A stretch of DNA of 64,000 bases from Saccharum officinarum (taxonomy: Eukaryota; Streptophyta; Magnoliopsida; Poales; Poaceae). The stretch spans positions 22,559,063-22,623,062 of the forward strand of contig CM036179.1 of NCBI GenBank assembly GCA_020631735.1, read 5' to 3'. The notes below the pieces were generated by a model. That model did not search any database. It was not told the origin of the DNA and saw nothing but the letters and a program-made list of their open reading frames with translations. The translations under genes were made by a program, and so were the position numbers. Positions 42,204 through 54,069 of the stretch are shown one piece after another (within the stretch, counting starts at the first letter, position 1; each line of letters begins with the position of its first letter).

Positions 42204-45028
42204 TGTCACACCCGGTTTTCTAAAGAACAAAACCAGGCTAATCATATGTGTGCCCAGGAAGTCCACACATATGCCAGAATAAAAAAGTATCAGAAACAAT
42301 GATATTATATAATGTATACATAGCTATATTAACACTTACATCAGAGTATCGCGGAACGGTGACTAAACTTCGGGCTCCATTCTTCTCAGGGACGGCTGAC
42401 TGGGGGTAACATATGCCTAGCACTTCTACTAGTCTTCTGGAAACTCCACTACACCTTTGTCCTTTTTCCGAGTAGCATCTTATTACACACTGGAGTGTGG
42501 GGGAAATAGCAAGAATGAGTCCATGTCGAACTCAACAAGTATAACACAGGGTTCATGAGGCTCAAAAAGGCTAGACACTGTTTAACTGCGTTTAGCTTTT
42601 AATCATCATATAATTAGCAATTGAGTAGCATTAGAGTAATCCAATCCCATTAATGAATCAATGATCAATTGTAATAAGGATAATGAATAGCATTAACATG
42701 AGCATAATAATAATCAACAATAATTAAGCATGATATAACAATGGTGATCAACTATTCTGTAAGAATCCCCAAGGCCGCTCGTATCCGTGAGCACGGCTAG
42801 TATACCAGTTTTTAACTATGCGCAGAGGTGTACACTTTCACTGTGAGTCATGAATTCCATATGCTAAGGGGTCATGAATCCCTAAGCACAAAAAACCATA
42901 TAAAGCCACTCAAAAGTTCATCTAACAAGTTAGGGCCATTAGATTCACTCGGCAGGCAGATGTAGAACCCCCCTTCCCGGTGGCACAACAACCGCAGCCT
43001 ATACACACTAGGCCAGGGGCTCGCACTACACCCAACGTGGCAAGCCATTCTTACGCCATTTAAGGTAACCTCTAACAAGCTAGAAAAGGTCTCTTGAACA
43101 ACTAAAGCCAGAGCCATATAGCCCTCACAGCTGTACTGTATATCCCGGTTATCACTTACAGATAAGTCCTTATGGAGAGAAACCAGAGCATCAAAATAAT
43201 ACACATGCTCTAACCCCCTTTTAACAGTAATAAAATCATCTTAATAGTTGATTGCTTAGTCCATTAATCAAATTACAAGATCATTGTTCTTAGTTTAAGC
43301 ACTAGCAGTAGCTACCCATATGCATTCCCAAGGTTGACAAGGAATCAAGATAACAATCACTAAGTTATAATCTCTAAGGTTGTCAAGGTAAGCACATGCA
43401 TATGTATGATAATTCAATGTATAGGTAACAAGGATAGTCCTGTGTTATACTTGCCTTGATCAAAGCTTTCCAAGTGATACTGCTGACTTGGCTCAAAGTA
43501 ATACTCCGAATCGTCCAGATACTGCTCACCGTCTATACTCGATCATCAAGCACCAACACACAATCATCCGAGCAACCATACACTAAGCAAACAAATAGAC
43601 ATAATTAAAACAGTACACCAACAGTAGCAAAACAATATAAAAAGTTTGTAAAACTCTTCTACACGTTACTACGATCACACAGACGCAAAGATCACCAAAT
43701 TCGGAGTTAAAACGTGAAAGTTATGAATTTTCTAAGATTTCCTTAATATAAACTCGAAAAATAAATTATCAAAACTAACTGTACAACTACACTAACATGT
43801 AGAACTCGCAAATACGAACCTAACGCAACTTGAACGGATCAAATCGGAGTTAAAACAAAGATTTTATGACCAAAACAGTTCTAGTGGCAAAACTGTAAAT
43901 ATCTGAAAACGTATTTTTGACTTAACCGGGAGAAAATACGCTTTCAAAACACGAAAACGGATTCAGGATATTGCGCTAAGGACCACGGGTTCTAATATAA
44001 TGAAGGTCAAGGGCTCTTTAGCAAATATTACGGCCGAAAGGGTATCTTCTAATCTGAGCCCTTGATCTAATCTTGGACGGCTGGTATCGTTCCCGATGAA
44101 AGAGAGAGAGAGACGCGACCTCCTTCGCCAGCGCTGGCCGGTGGTCGCCATGACCGCCGCGACCCACATCGCCGGAAACAACGATTCTCGTGACTCAAAC
44201 CACCAATCGGCCCGTGACTTGTCTCAAACGAAGGAGAAGCTTATCGCGAACTCACCTATGGTCTTTTCTTAGGCCAAAAGAGCTCGTCAGTGATGCTTGA
44301 CTCGGAAAGGCGGAAATCCACCTCCTGTGAATCCTGGCTTCGATGGGTGAGCTCTTAGAACAAGAGGAAGAAAATACAGCTACTACGAATACTTCACCTC
44401 AAGATGAATAGCACCAAAAAGACTTTTGATAACAAAGATGCGGCTACCGTCGAGCTCAACCGCGGCAACCTTAGCTCCAACCAGACGAGATCTAAAATCA
44501 ACACCGACGATGAGACTCTGACCTAGGGCAGCGCGTGAAAGGAAAACGGAACGCGGGGGTCACCATGATCTTATAGGGATACACGGCTTGCGGTCCAAGT
44601 CATTGAAGATGAGGAAATCGGAATCCACCAGGATAGTGTCCGTCTCGGCCACGAACCGGAGGTGGAAGAGGGCGCTGACAAGGGGGCCCGGTTCGTCAGC
44701 GTCACCCGAGAGAGAACAACGCGCGCGGCTTCGCCTGGGCCGGCCCACTCGGTCGCAAGCGCCGGCGCGGGGAAAAAGCAGGCCGTCCGACGGGCCTTCG
44801 GGCCAATCAGGTAAGAAGGTAAGTTGTTTTTTTTTCTTTTCTTTTCTAATTTTCCAAACACATTTTCAAATCAAATTTTCCTAAACCAAATCAAATAAAA
44901 CAAATATATCCACACCACAAAATAAAATAAATGCAACAGCATGAATGCATCACCAAATAGTTTTAAAATTTTAATTCCCTTTCTCTAAATTATTTAAAAT
45001 TTATTACTCCTAAAATTTGGGTGTTACA
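42204..45028 (-). repeat. 5' LTR of the nested chromovirus (2825 bp)
   Basis: TGTCACACCC...GGGTGTTACA in plus coordinates. A GC-rich part at 44540-44850 and AT-rich remainder recall the gene-like layout of the LTR at 17257. A minus-strand exon-like stretch (about 43545-43450, reading DGEQYLDDSEYYFEPSQQY) ends at a GC-type donor AAG|GCAAGT. The LTR at 59239-61853 carries the same stretch. A 110-codon minus frame at 43204-42872 is also shared but with too few differences to judge. Confidence 0.85.
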
Positions 45029-45281
45029 TCTCGTGGAGTCAGTTTAGGCCTTCTAGAATCCCTATCCGCATCTGTGACGTGGAGATTAGGCCAACTGCAT
45101 CGGTTTCTTCCTTTGGAAGGAGATTAGTTCTGTATTATGCAGCTTAGCTCCTGAAAAACACAGAATCACCAAAACTCATGGAATTTGTTAGTTTAAATCT
45201 CTAAACCTACTATGGTGATCCTTTTTATCATTTATTCCTCTTATGTTGATGGTTTAAAATGATAGTTAATTACCGTCAACA
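45029..45281 (-). repeat. Athila 3' LTR, part 2
   Basis: Resumes after the nested element's TCTCG duplication (45029-45033) and ends ACCGTCAACA at 45281. The next bases, ACTCCCCCA, read as a polypurine tract (TGGGGGAGT) on the minus strand, identifying this as the 3' LTR. Confidence 0.85.
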
Positions 45282-47085
45282 ACTCCCCCAAGATAAACTT
45301 TTGCTAGTCCCTTAGCAAAACTAAATCTAGAGATAATTAAGTTACTTCAAATTATCATCCTTCAAAAATACACAATCCATCAGAAAAGAATTATCCTAAA
45401 AAAGATTTTGAAAATTTGCTCTAGTTTCTTAGCCATGGGGTTTTAACTTTCACTTGAGCTTTAGATAATCAGAAAACAGAAGTAATCAAGTCAAGCACTA
45501 TGTCTCAAATTCTTCATCTCTATTTCCATCCTGAAGTTTTTAATTATATTTTCAAAATAAAACTCAGAGTCTGTATTGTATGATACTTACAAATCTCTCA
45601 ATATGTAACATTGGAATTCCTTACCAAGGCAACGATGGTGTTTTGCCTTCTCTCAAAGTATTTTGAAATAAGGTAGAATATCATTGTGCCTTCTCTTTCA
45701 CCGTATGACTAAGAAGCTTATATGGAGTTTATGGGTGAGATCACTCATAGATACTTGCAAAACATATATTGTAAAGTCAAATAATGGATCTAGAGAAACT
45801 AGTCATACAATCAAATCAAGATATGCATGTGTGTGGATACAAGGAATAGGTTAAATATATGGTGGAAGTAATAATGAACCATAATTCTACCTTACTCCTT
45901 TAGAAAGATTGACCTCTCTTAAAACTTAAGAACTTAGATAAAGAAAGTCTTGGCTATGCATAAATATATATATTATTATTTTTTTTAAAGAGACGAGTGT
46001 CTAGCACCCATTATTTTGGTAGGACACTTGTCCATGTTTTACTCTTTATATATTATTTTTTTTATTTTTTTACATAGCTTAGACTTCTTGTCTATCATGA
46101 AACAATTGAGAGATAATAATAACAAACATTTGGAGCAATAATAACTGAGGCTATGAAATGTATCAATAGGTGGAAAAATCCTACAAGAAATGTTTTTGTT
46201 GTTCACTCCGAGTGTATGAGTAAAACATTTTTATGGTGGTTCTAAATGGAAAGGCATGTTGTTGCGTACTTCTAGTGTAGAAGCAGCAAATTTAAGTGCA
46301 GTGTACGTAATCTTGATTTTAATAGTATGACAGGTCTCTAAAGATCAACAAAGTTTGATAATACTCAATGTAAATATAAGTAACAATAAAATAAGTGCTG
46401 GTTTTCTATCCTAGCATGTATGGCTGTGGTAGGAATTTAATCTCTCTGTCATACAAAGATTCATCATGTGCATTTAAATTTTTTCAAAAGTGAACTCTTC
46501 AGGACTTCATTGAAACTTAGAACAAGATAAATGGCAGCTCAAAACTCTTTCACTTCTTATCTCCCAACTACCTAAGTTTTGGATCAAGCATATTTCTCCA
46601 CAGGTTTAAAGATTTGGCAATGAATATTTTTGGAACAGAGGAATAATTCTTAAATGAAGCTAGGTACTTCAGAAGAATTACAAATGAAGCAACTATTTAT
46701 GATAGTTCAAGTTTTTTTATTCGACACAAAAAAACAAGTTCATACACACACTATTTTTATTTCAAAAGGCTCACAAAGAAAAATAATCTAAATATATTAA
46801 TATATATTTTTGTATTTTTATCATATTCCCCATTTTTTTAGATATAGTAGTAATACTAATATTAATACTAATAATAATACGAGTAAGAAAAACTTACTGT
46901 CTGAGGGGGTCCTCCCCCAAGCTGGCTCAACTTCGGTTACTGAGGTGGTGCTGGTAGCGGGTAATCGACACCCATTTGCTCGAAGAAGTAGAGGAGGCCT
47001 TCATACGTTTGTGTCCCTTGTTCACGCATCTCCCCAAGTGTGTTGCTCGTGCTCTTCTGCCACTGTGTATGCTGATGTAGCGTGT
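45282..47085 (-). other. Athila 3' noncoding region
   Basis: About 1.8 kb between the ATHILA ORF and the 3' LTR. AT-rich, with T and A tracts (45970-46080, 46700-46870). No coding region or structured element is recognisable beyond the polypurine tract at its LTR edge. Confidence 0.6.
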
Positions 47086-48490
47086 TTATGATACCTTGTT
47101 GCCCCGTCTCAAGATGAGTGAGACGGGTATCAAAGTTCTGGAAGTCTGGCTGGTGGTACGGCTGAGGCTGAGGATGAGGCGGGTATTGCTCCGGCTAGTA
47201 CCCGGGGTAGCCATGAGAGGCATGGTATGAGTACGGTGGTGGTGTAGGTGTTGCATCATGGACTCCCCTCGCAGAGAAAGACATGCGTCCTCTCTGGATG
47301 TACGCCGAATCTTCGTATTCCTGCGGAACATAACTAGAAAAATTACCTTGCCCCAATTTTCTTCTGGCATGGGCGGATCATAGGAAGTTTGATCTTCCCA
47401 TGCCCGGTGTCTCGATTCAAATGGTCTTGGTTGGTCAAATCGTTGATAGTGAATGAAAGCTGGTGCAGGGGGTGCACCATTTTCCCCTGTGTACCTAGGC
47501 ACAGTGTTTCTCGTTATTTTGGCGGACAGACTTCTTCCAACTCCCCTGGTCAGTCTCTGAAAATCAAGCAAAAATGTCTCCACGACATATAGACCAAGTG
47601 GTCTATTCGGTAGTTCATATTCATTTACAAATTCCTTGTATGTTACAAAGATTCTATTGCCCTTTTGTTTCAACAGATGTGCTTGACTGAAAAAGTAAAT
47701 GTCAAGAGATCGGCGGGGTGTGGAGATGTAGGTAATACTAGCATTACCTAACAAATTCAGGTTTCTGGCAAGACGTGTAATCCAAGAAGTAATGGTGATA
47801 GGGCCTCGCAAACTGTGAAGGATAGCCTAGAATGTTACCATGAGCCTAATAGGAGATATTTTATGTTTCTTGATCATAGAATACATTAATTTCATCTCCT
47901 CGATCCTAACTATGCGATCTTTCCTCCTAGAAAAGAAAGTGATCCCTAACCATTTATGCATAATTCTCAAAGTGGGATTGTGAATGTCATTCGTGCATGG
48001 GTCAGAACAGTAGTCTTTGCCCAAAATATCTTCCCAAAATTGCTCTCTATGAAAATCACTCAAAAGTTCATCTATTTCTACTCCGCAAGCATCATGGAAT
48101 CCTAGTCTGAGGCTGAATTATTTCCAAGTAAATTCATATTGTTCGTTAAATAGCCTAAAGGAAACATAAGTCTCGGTGAAAGATAGAGTGCGGAGGAATT
48201 CTAAAGTAACTAATTTGTATCCATCATCTGAAATACTCTAATTATTATCCCATCTAATATTGCGAAAAATAAGATTGAATTCAGCATCCATACCTGTTTT
48301 TTGTAAGAAGTAGGGGTCAAAGGTTAGGGTATGCTCGAACTCATGATCTTTGTACAATCTCATTAGATCATTCTTGTAGGTGGTGCCAAGCTTTATATGA
48401 CGCTCTTGAAGGAGTTCGTGGTGTTCTGGCTAGCTGGCAGACGAGGACCGGGGCACGGATGACATGTCTAAGTTAGAACCAGCCCGTGAT
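47086..48490 (-). pseudogene. ATHILA ORF (env-position ORF of Athila elements), broken
   Basis: Minus strand. The clearest parts are 48063-47827 (NPTLRIMHKWLGITFFSRRKDR, KLMYSMIKKHK) and 47811-47086 (SWITRLARNLNLLGNASITYI), in the same frame but split by TAG at 47827-47829. Homologous frames continue upstream to about 48490 with additional stops. The wording matches the plant Athila ORF-1 family, which lies 3' of pol in complete Athila elements; function unknown. Low-complexity Arg/Thr/Ser sequence ends the frame. A TATA box at 48967-48978 lies upstream. Confidence 0.7.
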
Positions 48491-49533
48491 GATGATTCGG
48501 TCTGGGAGCGGGTTCTCTTGCGAAAAGAGAATGCTCCAGCCACACTCCTAAGTGTTTTCTTGAGTCCACTTATCTTGTTACACAGACAAAAACACAAACA
48601 TAACTAGTGGAAATAATGAGGGGTTAGAATAAATAAATAGTTAGGAGTAAGTGATCCGAAAGTCAGTCGTCCAGAAGTCAGTCGTTCAAGTTGAAAATTT
48701 TATATTTTGACTTCTCCTATTACTTAGATTATTCGGGCAGCACTTCTCCTTACTAAATGATTTTCTAAACAACTTCTAGCATTTCTCTCTTACTGATTCT
48801 TATCTCAATGTGGCTCTAAAAATTTTAGAATACTTCTCTCCACTCAAGAACTTCCAGAATATACTCAAAAACTAAGAATTCTCAAACTGTACTTGGATTT
48901 TGGAATTTTGAGATGGGGGTATGTTTTGTGAGTGTTTTGTGGTGTGTGGAGTAGAGGGAGAAGCAGCCTTTTTATAGGCGCGAGAGAGGGAGGCCGGCCG
49001 GCCTGGTGGTGGGGCTGACCGGCCCCATGTGGGGCCCACTCATCTATCCCTTCCTCCACTAACTTCCTTGCTTCGTGATTAAGAGATGCCTTCACCTGCC
49101 GATGCTACATGTGATGTGGTGGTTGAAAAAGAATGGAGGAGAGTGAAGGTGATGGAGTGAAGTGATGTGAAGTGATGTGAGGTGATTGAGGTGGGTTCCA
49201 TGGGTCCGTATGTCTCCCGTATTTGTACCGTATAATCACACAAGTATGCAAAGAAAAATTGCTTTTATGTATCTATGAAAAATTAGATTTTCTAATGATG
49301 GTATTTTTCTGCCACCATAGTGATTATTATTTACCAGAGGTTTTCACGCTCGATAAATATTAATTATATGGGGCTTTAATAATTATGCCATGAGATTGAT
49401 TTTTATTATTTTTTTTCTATGCATGAATAAGTAAATATGCTATGCAAAAATTAAATGCAGATAAATACCAAGTTACCTCTCAACGATGATTCGGGATTTT
49501 TAAGTCCACCGAATCGGACTACTCCAGCTGGAT
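48491..49533 (-). other. Noncoding spacer replacing RT-integrase, with internal promoter
   Basis: About 1 kb between protease and ATHILA ORF on the minus strand, where RT, RNase H and integrase would be expected. It holds a GGCCGGCCGGCC-rich patch at about 48990-49010 followed by CCTATAAAAAGG and an A/C-rich leader-like stretch (about 48950-48900). The arrangement resembles the promoter block in the element's own LTR. Confidence 0.55.
48967..48978 (-). promoter_or_regulatory. TATA box CCTATAAAAAGG upstream of the ATHILA ORF
   Basis: A strong plant TATA consensus on the minus strand preceded by a GC-rich patch and followed by a CACCACAAAACACTCAC-type leader. It lies about 480 bp upstream of the likely start of the ATHILA ORF, so that ORF could be transcribed independently of the LTR. 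Confidence 0.5.
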
Positions 49534-49926
49534 TTATTCTTCGGGGGTCATAGTCATCCCTGTAAGTGGTGACTGTGTGACTCCTTCATCTATCATCTTC
49601 GCAGTGGAGCTTAACTCAGGTCTTGGTCTGAATGGAAAACACTCTTCTCGTCCATCAATGTTGAATTTGACTTCTCCAATTCCGACGTCGATGTGGGCAT
49701 TTGTGGTACTCAGAAAGGGTCTCCCAAGAATGAGTGACACTCTTGAGTCAGGTTGCATGTCCAGAACCACAAAGTCGACTGGTATGAAGAATTCTCTGAT
49801 CTTGACTGGAATATTCTCGGTGATTCCCATGGGGTAACAGAGTGACTGGTCCACTAGCTGCAGGCACATTAAGGTTGGATCGAGCTTTGCATGTGAAAGT
49901 TTATCGAAGATCGCCTTGGGTATCAC
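49534..49926 (-). pseudogene. pol: Athila aspartic protease region
   Basis: 130 codons ending in TAA. It contains PVDFVVLDMQPDSRVSLILG then RPFLSTTNAHIDV, the typical C-terminal half of the Athila/Tat retropepsin-like domain (ILGRPFL motif). The N-terminal catalytic DxGA part lies upstream across a stop. Nothing of RT follows; the frame ends with acidic TPEE and noncoding sequence. Confidence 0.75.
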
Positions 49927-49974
49927 ACTAACACTTGCTCCAAGGTCGCATAGTGTATTGTCAAAATGTTGATC

Positions 49975-51566
49975 TCAAATTGAATAGTCGATAGTGGGAC
50001 ATCCTGGATCCTTCTTCTTGATTGATGTGTTGAGGATGGCCGCACTACACTCTTCTGTCAGCTTGATCACTTCAGTGGTAGGCAGTGGTCTTTTATTGTT
50101 GAGGATGTCTCGAACATACTTTGCATAGGTGGGAACCTGCAACGCATCTAACAAAGAGACATTGATATATAATTTTTGAATAATCTCAACAAACTTACTG
50201 AACTGTGTATCCATCTTGAGTTTTCGATCTCTGCATGGGAAGGGTAAGATATTGGTGTCTTGGAAATCTTGCACTTGTGGTTCAACTTCTTCTACTTCAT
50301 CATCTTTTTCTTCTGTCACTGTGGGTATCACTAGTACTGGTTTTCTCTATGCCCTTTCTAGATAAGGTGGGTCTTTAGTGGTTTTACCATGTCTGGTGGT
50401 TATACCCTTGACCTGCTCATTATTAGCGGCAAAAGAAGCAGCTAACCATGATAATTGAGTTTCTATCTTTTTATTATGATGAAGTTGGTCTTTTATAGCA
50501 GAAGAAAAGTTATCCATTTTAGTATTTATATCCTCTAGAATTTTATCATTAGAAGCAAGTTTCTTAACAATAGTATCATTAATTCTAGCTTGTTCCAAAA
50601 TTAAATTTCATAGAGGGGGTTGCTTAAAATTGAAAGAATTATTAAAATTGTCTGAGTACTTAGCTGGATATATAGTCTGTTGCTTTTGATTCCACCTCTG
50701 CTTTTGCAGCGTGGAAGAATTGTTAATGATATTTGCATCTTCTTAATTCTCCGAAATTTCCATTCCTAGGTACTCTTCACATCTGGTCTGAGCATCAAAT
50801 GCATCTTGAATTGCTTGATGATCTTTCTTGAAATTGACTCTTTGGTCAAGTCAGTTCAACAGTGTATCCATCTTTGTTGATAGTGCACATACTTCTTTTG
50901 GAACTTCTTCAATCTGGCGACAGCGTTGAGTGTTGTCTTGTTTCCAACTCTGGTTCTTTGCTATCTTCTCCATCATATATTCTGCTTTTCCAAGAGTGAG
51001 TGACATGAATGAACCTCCAGCAGTAGCATCTAGTTGCTTACGCGATCTTTGGGTTAATCCATAGTAGAATCTGTGCATGAGTAACCAATCTTCCATTCCA
51101 TGGTGTGGGCATTCCAAGATGTTCTCTTGAAAATTTTCCCATGCCTCTAAAATTGTTTCTCCTTTTTGCTGCTAAAAATTGTAAATCTTTCCTCTAAGGC
51201 ATGAGTTTTGCCTATAGGGAAAAACTTAGATAGAAAGGCCTTCGAACATCTATCCCATGTGTTGATGTCTTCTTTGTTAGTGTAGAACCACTGCTTCACT
51301 CTCCCTTCTAGTGAAAATGGAAAGAGACAAAGGAGTATGATGTCTTGGGCGACGTCCTTGATGATGATGGTGCTTCCAATCTCCAGAAAATTCTGCAGAT
51401 GTTTAGTGGCATCTTCTTCTTTCTTTCCACCAAATGTAGTAGCTTGCACTAGGTTGATTAGACTTGGCTTGAGCTTGAATTCAAGGTTGTCCGTCTGGAG
51501 TGTTGGTCTGGTACGAATGTTCCTTACACTCGGAGCTAAACATTCAAGTAAAGTCTTATTAGCCAT
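49975..51566 (-). pseudogene. gag: Athila gag and linker, broken
   Basis: Minus-strand pieces 51566-51147 (139 aa), 51117-50851 (88 aa), 50598-50347 and 50331-49975. The first has the Athila gag core: LVQATTFGGKKEEDATKHLQNFLEI and WFYTNKEDINTWDRCSKAFLSKFFP. The second continues it (HRFYYGLTQRSRKQLDATAGGSF). The third is coiled-coil-like; the fourth contains KYVRDILNNKRPL, typical of the gag-protease junction. Stops or frame changes separate the pieces. Confidence 0.75.
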
Positions 51567-51826
51567 AGCTTCACTACTGGTGTTGATCTTCCTCTAGATT
51601 TGGTTGACTCTTAGATTAGAAATTGATAAGTCACAACCAAACCTGTATTACCCTGCATAAGATATGAACAAAGACGAAACAAGGGTAAGCCTGTCAAGAT
51701 AGAGGTACTAGTTATGATTTTTATTATGAGTAAGTGGTATTGATTAATCTCTTATTGCCATAAAGGTAATTCCCTTGAAAAGTAAATCCCTATGACATCC
51801 CGTGTCGGAAAGTGAAGTTTTCCATC

Positions 51827-51844
51827 TCCTTGGCAACGACGCCA
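51827..51844 (-). promoter_or_regulatory. Athila primer-binding site (tRNA-Asp type)
   Basis: Minus-strand TGGCGTCGTTGCCAAGG, close to the TGGCGCCGTTGCCGGGG used by plant Athila/Tat elements, 8 bp from the LTR. It fixes 51853-53370 as the 5' LTR and the element as minus strand. Confidence 0.8.
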
Positions 51845-51852
51845 GAAATGCT

Positions 51853-53370
51853 TGTTGACACTTCTTAACGTCACTCGTGTTAGGTTGTCATCCCCAACAT
51901 GGCACCAAGAGTGTGGTTGTATTATACTAATGCCATTTAACTAAATAAAGATATTATAGTATATATCCGCAAGCGCACAAATAAATACACCCATTGTACC
52001 ATTTCACCCAGGTTTTCCTAAGTATCGTTATTTATAATTTTACCAAGGAAAGGAAAATCAAAATGGGACTATATAAATAGTTACAATGGCATTAGAGATA
52101 ATCATTTACACTTACTCAATAATAAATATCAAAATAACTAATCACTTGTCATAAAAGGGGTAAGACAAATAAGATAAATGGTAAATGATTATCATGGGTA
52201 TTCCAGAGCCAAGAGGGAGTTAACATTATTCAAGTCAAGTAGTCATGGAGATTAATTTAGAGATGTAAATCATAACTATTTCTTATTCAATCAGTCTATT
52301 AATCAGTCTAGCTATACACAATCATTTATGATATAATCAACATGTCATCTATGAATAACGAACATTACTGAGAGAAAAGTCAAGAACAGAGTAATGATCT
52401 CTTCCCTGTACCCGCGTTCTACTAAGTTCTATATTCGAGGAGTGGACTACAAAGGACTCAACAGAAATGTCACACCCGCGATCTACCACATGGCCCGGAG
52501 CATAGAGTGCATTTGTAGACAAGCATAATCTAAGCACCACACCTATAATATGTCAGCCACTCAATCCTATCCAGAATTGGATCAAGCTTTCTACAAAAAT
52601 ATTCATAAACTCTCTACGAATCATATTCATATCAAGACATAGAACAAGAACAATCTCAAGAACAGAATAAAGTTGAAATATAGAAACATATTGAAGTAGC
52701 ATAAAGTCAGATGATGATTACAACGAAATTGCCAAGTCTCTGACGAACGATCCTGATCCCAAGCAGTTGCTTGCCTCTACTTGAATCAATCTAGACTAAA
52801 CTCTAAACTTGAACTAGAACTCTAACTCTCTTTCTCTCTGGAAACCCTAACTTCTATCCTTGCCTTCACAAATGAGGAAGATATGATCTAATTCTTCAAC
52901 TGATTCATCGAGAGGAGATCCTGGGGGCTGTTTATATAGCCTAGGGCGTGGAACCACAGTCCTTAGATCAAACCAACCTTGGCCTGGGGTTTAGATGCAT
53001 CCTTAGAGGCGGTTTAGGTACCTTGCAAGAGATGGAGCCGAGGCGACGCAGGGGAGGGCCGGTCGGCCTAGCCCTAGGGCCGGTTAGCCCTACCTAGCGG
53101 CGGGTTGGCTCGTGTCGTCTCGTGGAGTCGGTTTACGTCTTCTCGAATCCCTATCCGCATCCGTGACGTGGAGATTAGGCCGACTGCATCGGTTTCTTCC
53201 TTTGGAAGGAGATTAGTTCTGTATTATGCAGCTTAGCCCCTAAAAAACACAGAATCACCAAAACTCGTGGAATTTGTTAGTTTAAACCTCTAAACCTACT
53301 GTGGTGATCCTTTTTATCATTTATTCCTCTTATGTTGACAGTTTAAAATGATAGTTAATTACCGTCAACA
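51853..53370 (-). repeat. Athila 5' LTR (1518 bp)
   Basis: TGTTGACACTTC...ACCGTCAACA in plus coordinates, uninterrupted. Minus-strand TATATAAACAGCC near 52926-52942 is the likely promoter. It matches the split 3' LTR apart from scattered substitutions and short indels, such as extra GC-rich sequence near 53060-53100. Confidence 0.88.
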
Positions 53371-54069
53371 AGGGGGGTATGGGATCTGGTTATATAGTCT
53401 GGACGGATGAACTGCGGCCCTCGGATGAAACCGACATTGATCAATGGTGGAGATGCGTAGTAGAGTTCGGTTAGAACGCGTTGCGTGAAAGAGAACGTGA
53501 TTGGTATCTCTGACAGGCCGGTCGGCCTAGGGGTGGGGCCAGCCGCCCCGTTGGCGGTGTCTCACCTCCCGCTTCGTTCTGGTGTCTTCTAGTGTCTTCC
53601 ACGTCCTTCTCATGCTAAAGTTCGGTCCGTTTACGCAATTAATCGTATCGTGATAGGTTTCTCCTCGTCCTAGATCCTGTTTTAATCCCTAAAATATAAT
53701 AATTCACAGAGCTATGAAATTCTATCAGTTTAGTCCCTAAAACTTATGGTGGTGATAATTCTAGGATGTTCTAGAGACTTTTCAAGTTGTATTCCACCAA
53801 AGATGTGATATCTTTCTTTCCGGAACTCTAAATATAGCAAGTGCTATGTCCGTTTCGATTGTCTCGATGAGCTCTTCGCAATGGTGCACTCTATTTCATC
53901 ACTTGAGATACTTTTATATGGTGAAATATTGAATATCCTGCAAACCAAGTGAGAACACCAACATTCGTAGAACTCGTTAGAATCAAACCCTACAACTATG
54001 TTTTATAAGTTTTTATATCAAATCAGGCATTAGTTGATGGTCTATAGTTGATATTAAGGACTGTCAACA
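53371..54069 (-). repeat. Athila-type solo LTR, right part
   Basis: Continuation of 35233-36376 after the nested Athila; starts with the second AGGGG and ends ACTGTCAACA. A minus-strand TATA (complement of GGTTATATAGTC, about 53396) and GGCCGGTCGGCC wording match the Athila LTR promoter block. The right flank is GCTAG. Confidence 0.8.

Larger units (their letters stand above)
37625..45028 (-). mobile_element. Deleted chromovirus (Ty3/gypsy) nested in the Athila LTR
   Basis: 7404 bp from TGTCACACCC to GGGTGTTACA with a perfect TCTCG target duplication (37620-37624 and 45029-45033). On the minus strand: 5' LTR 45028-42204, Met PBS, leader, gag, protease, RT and RNase H, then an abrupt jump into the last 0.53 kb of the 3' LTR. 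Integrase and about 2.3 kb of the 3' LTR are gone. RT wording ([27 protein letters not shown]) matches the Tekay/Del clade, but the LTR belongs to a different family from the element at 17257. No H3-tail ORF is present in its leader. Confidence 0.88.
36377..53370 (-). mobile_element. Athila (Ty3/gypsy) element, minus strand, with nested insertion
   Basis: LTRs at 36377-45281 (split by a nested chromovirus) and 51853-53370, flanked by a perfect AGGGG target duplication (36372-36376 and 53371-53375). The minus-strand internal region 51852-45282 has an Asp-type PBS, gag, an aspartic protease, then noncoding DNA with a TATA box, then the ATHILA ORF. No RT, RNase H or integrase is present, so the element is non-autonomous. 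The LTRs differ at scattered substitutions and are clearly more diverged than those of the chromovirus at 17257. Confidence 0.85.

Noticed and set aside
42872..43204. 110-codon minus-strand ORF in a chromovirus LTR as a coding gene
   Set aside because: Shared with 60890-61160, but the two copies are too similar to show selection and an indel breaks the frame in the second.
47086..48490. Retroviral envelope protein
   Set aside because: Position is env-like, but the wording is the ATHILA ORF family and no signal peptide or transmembrane segment was seen.
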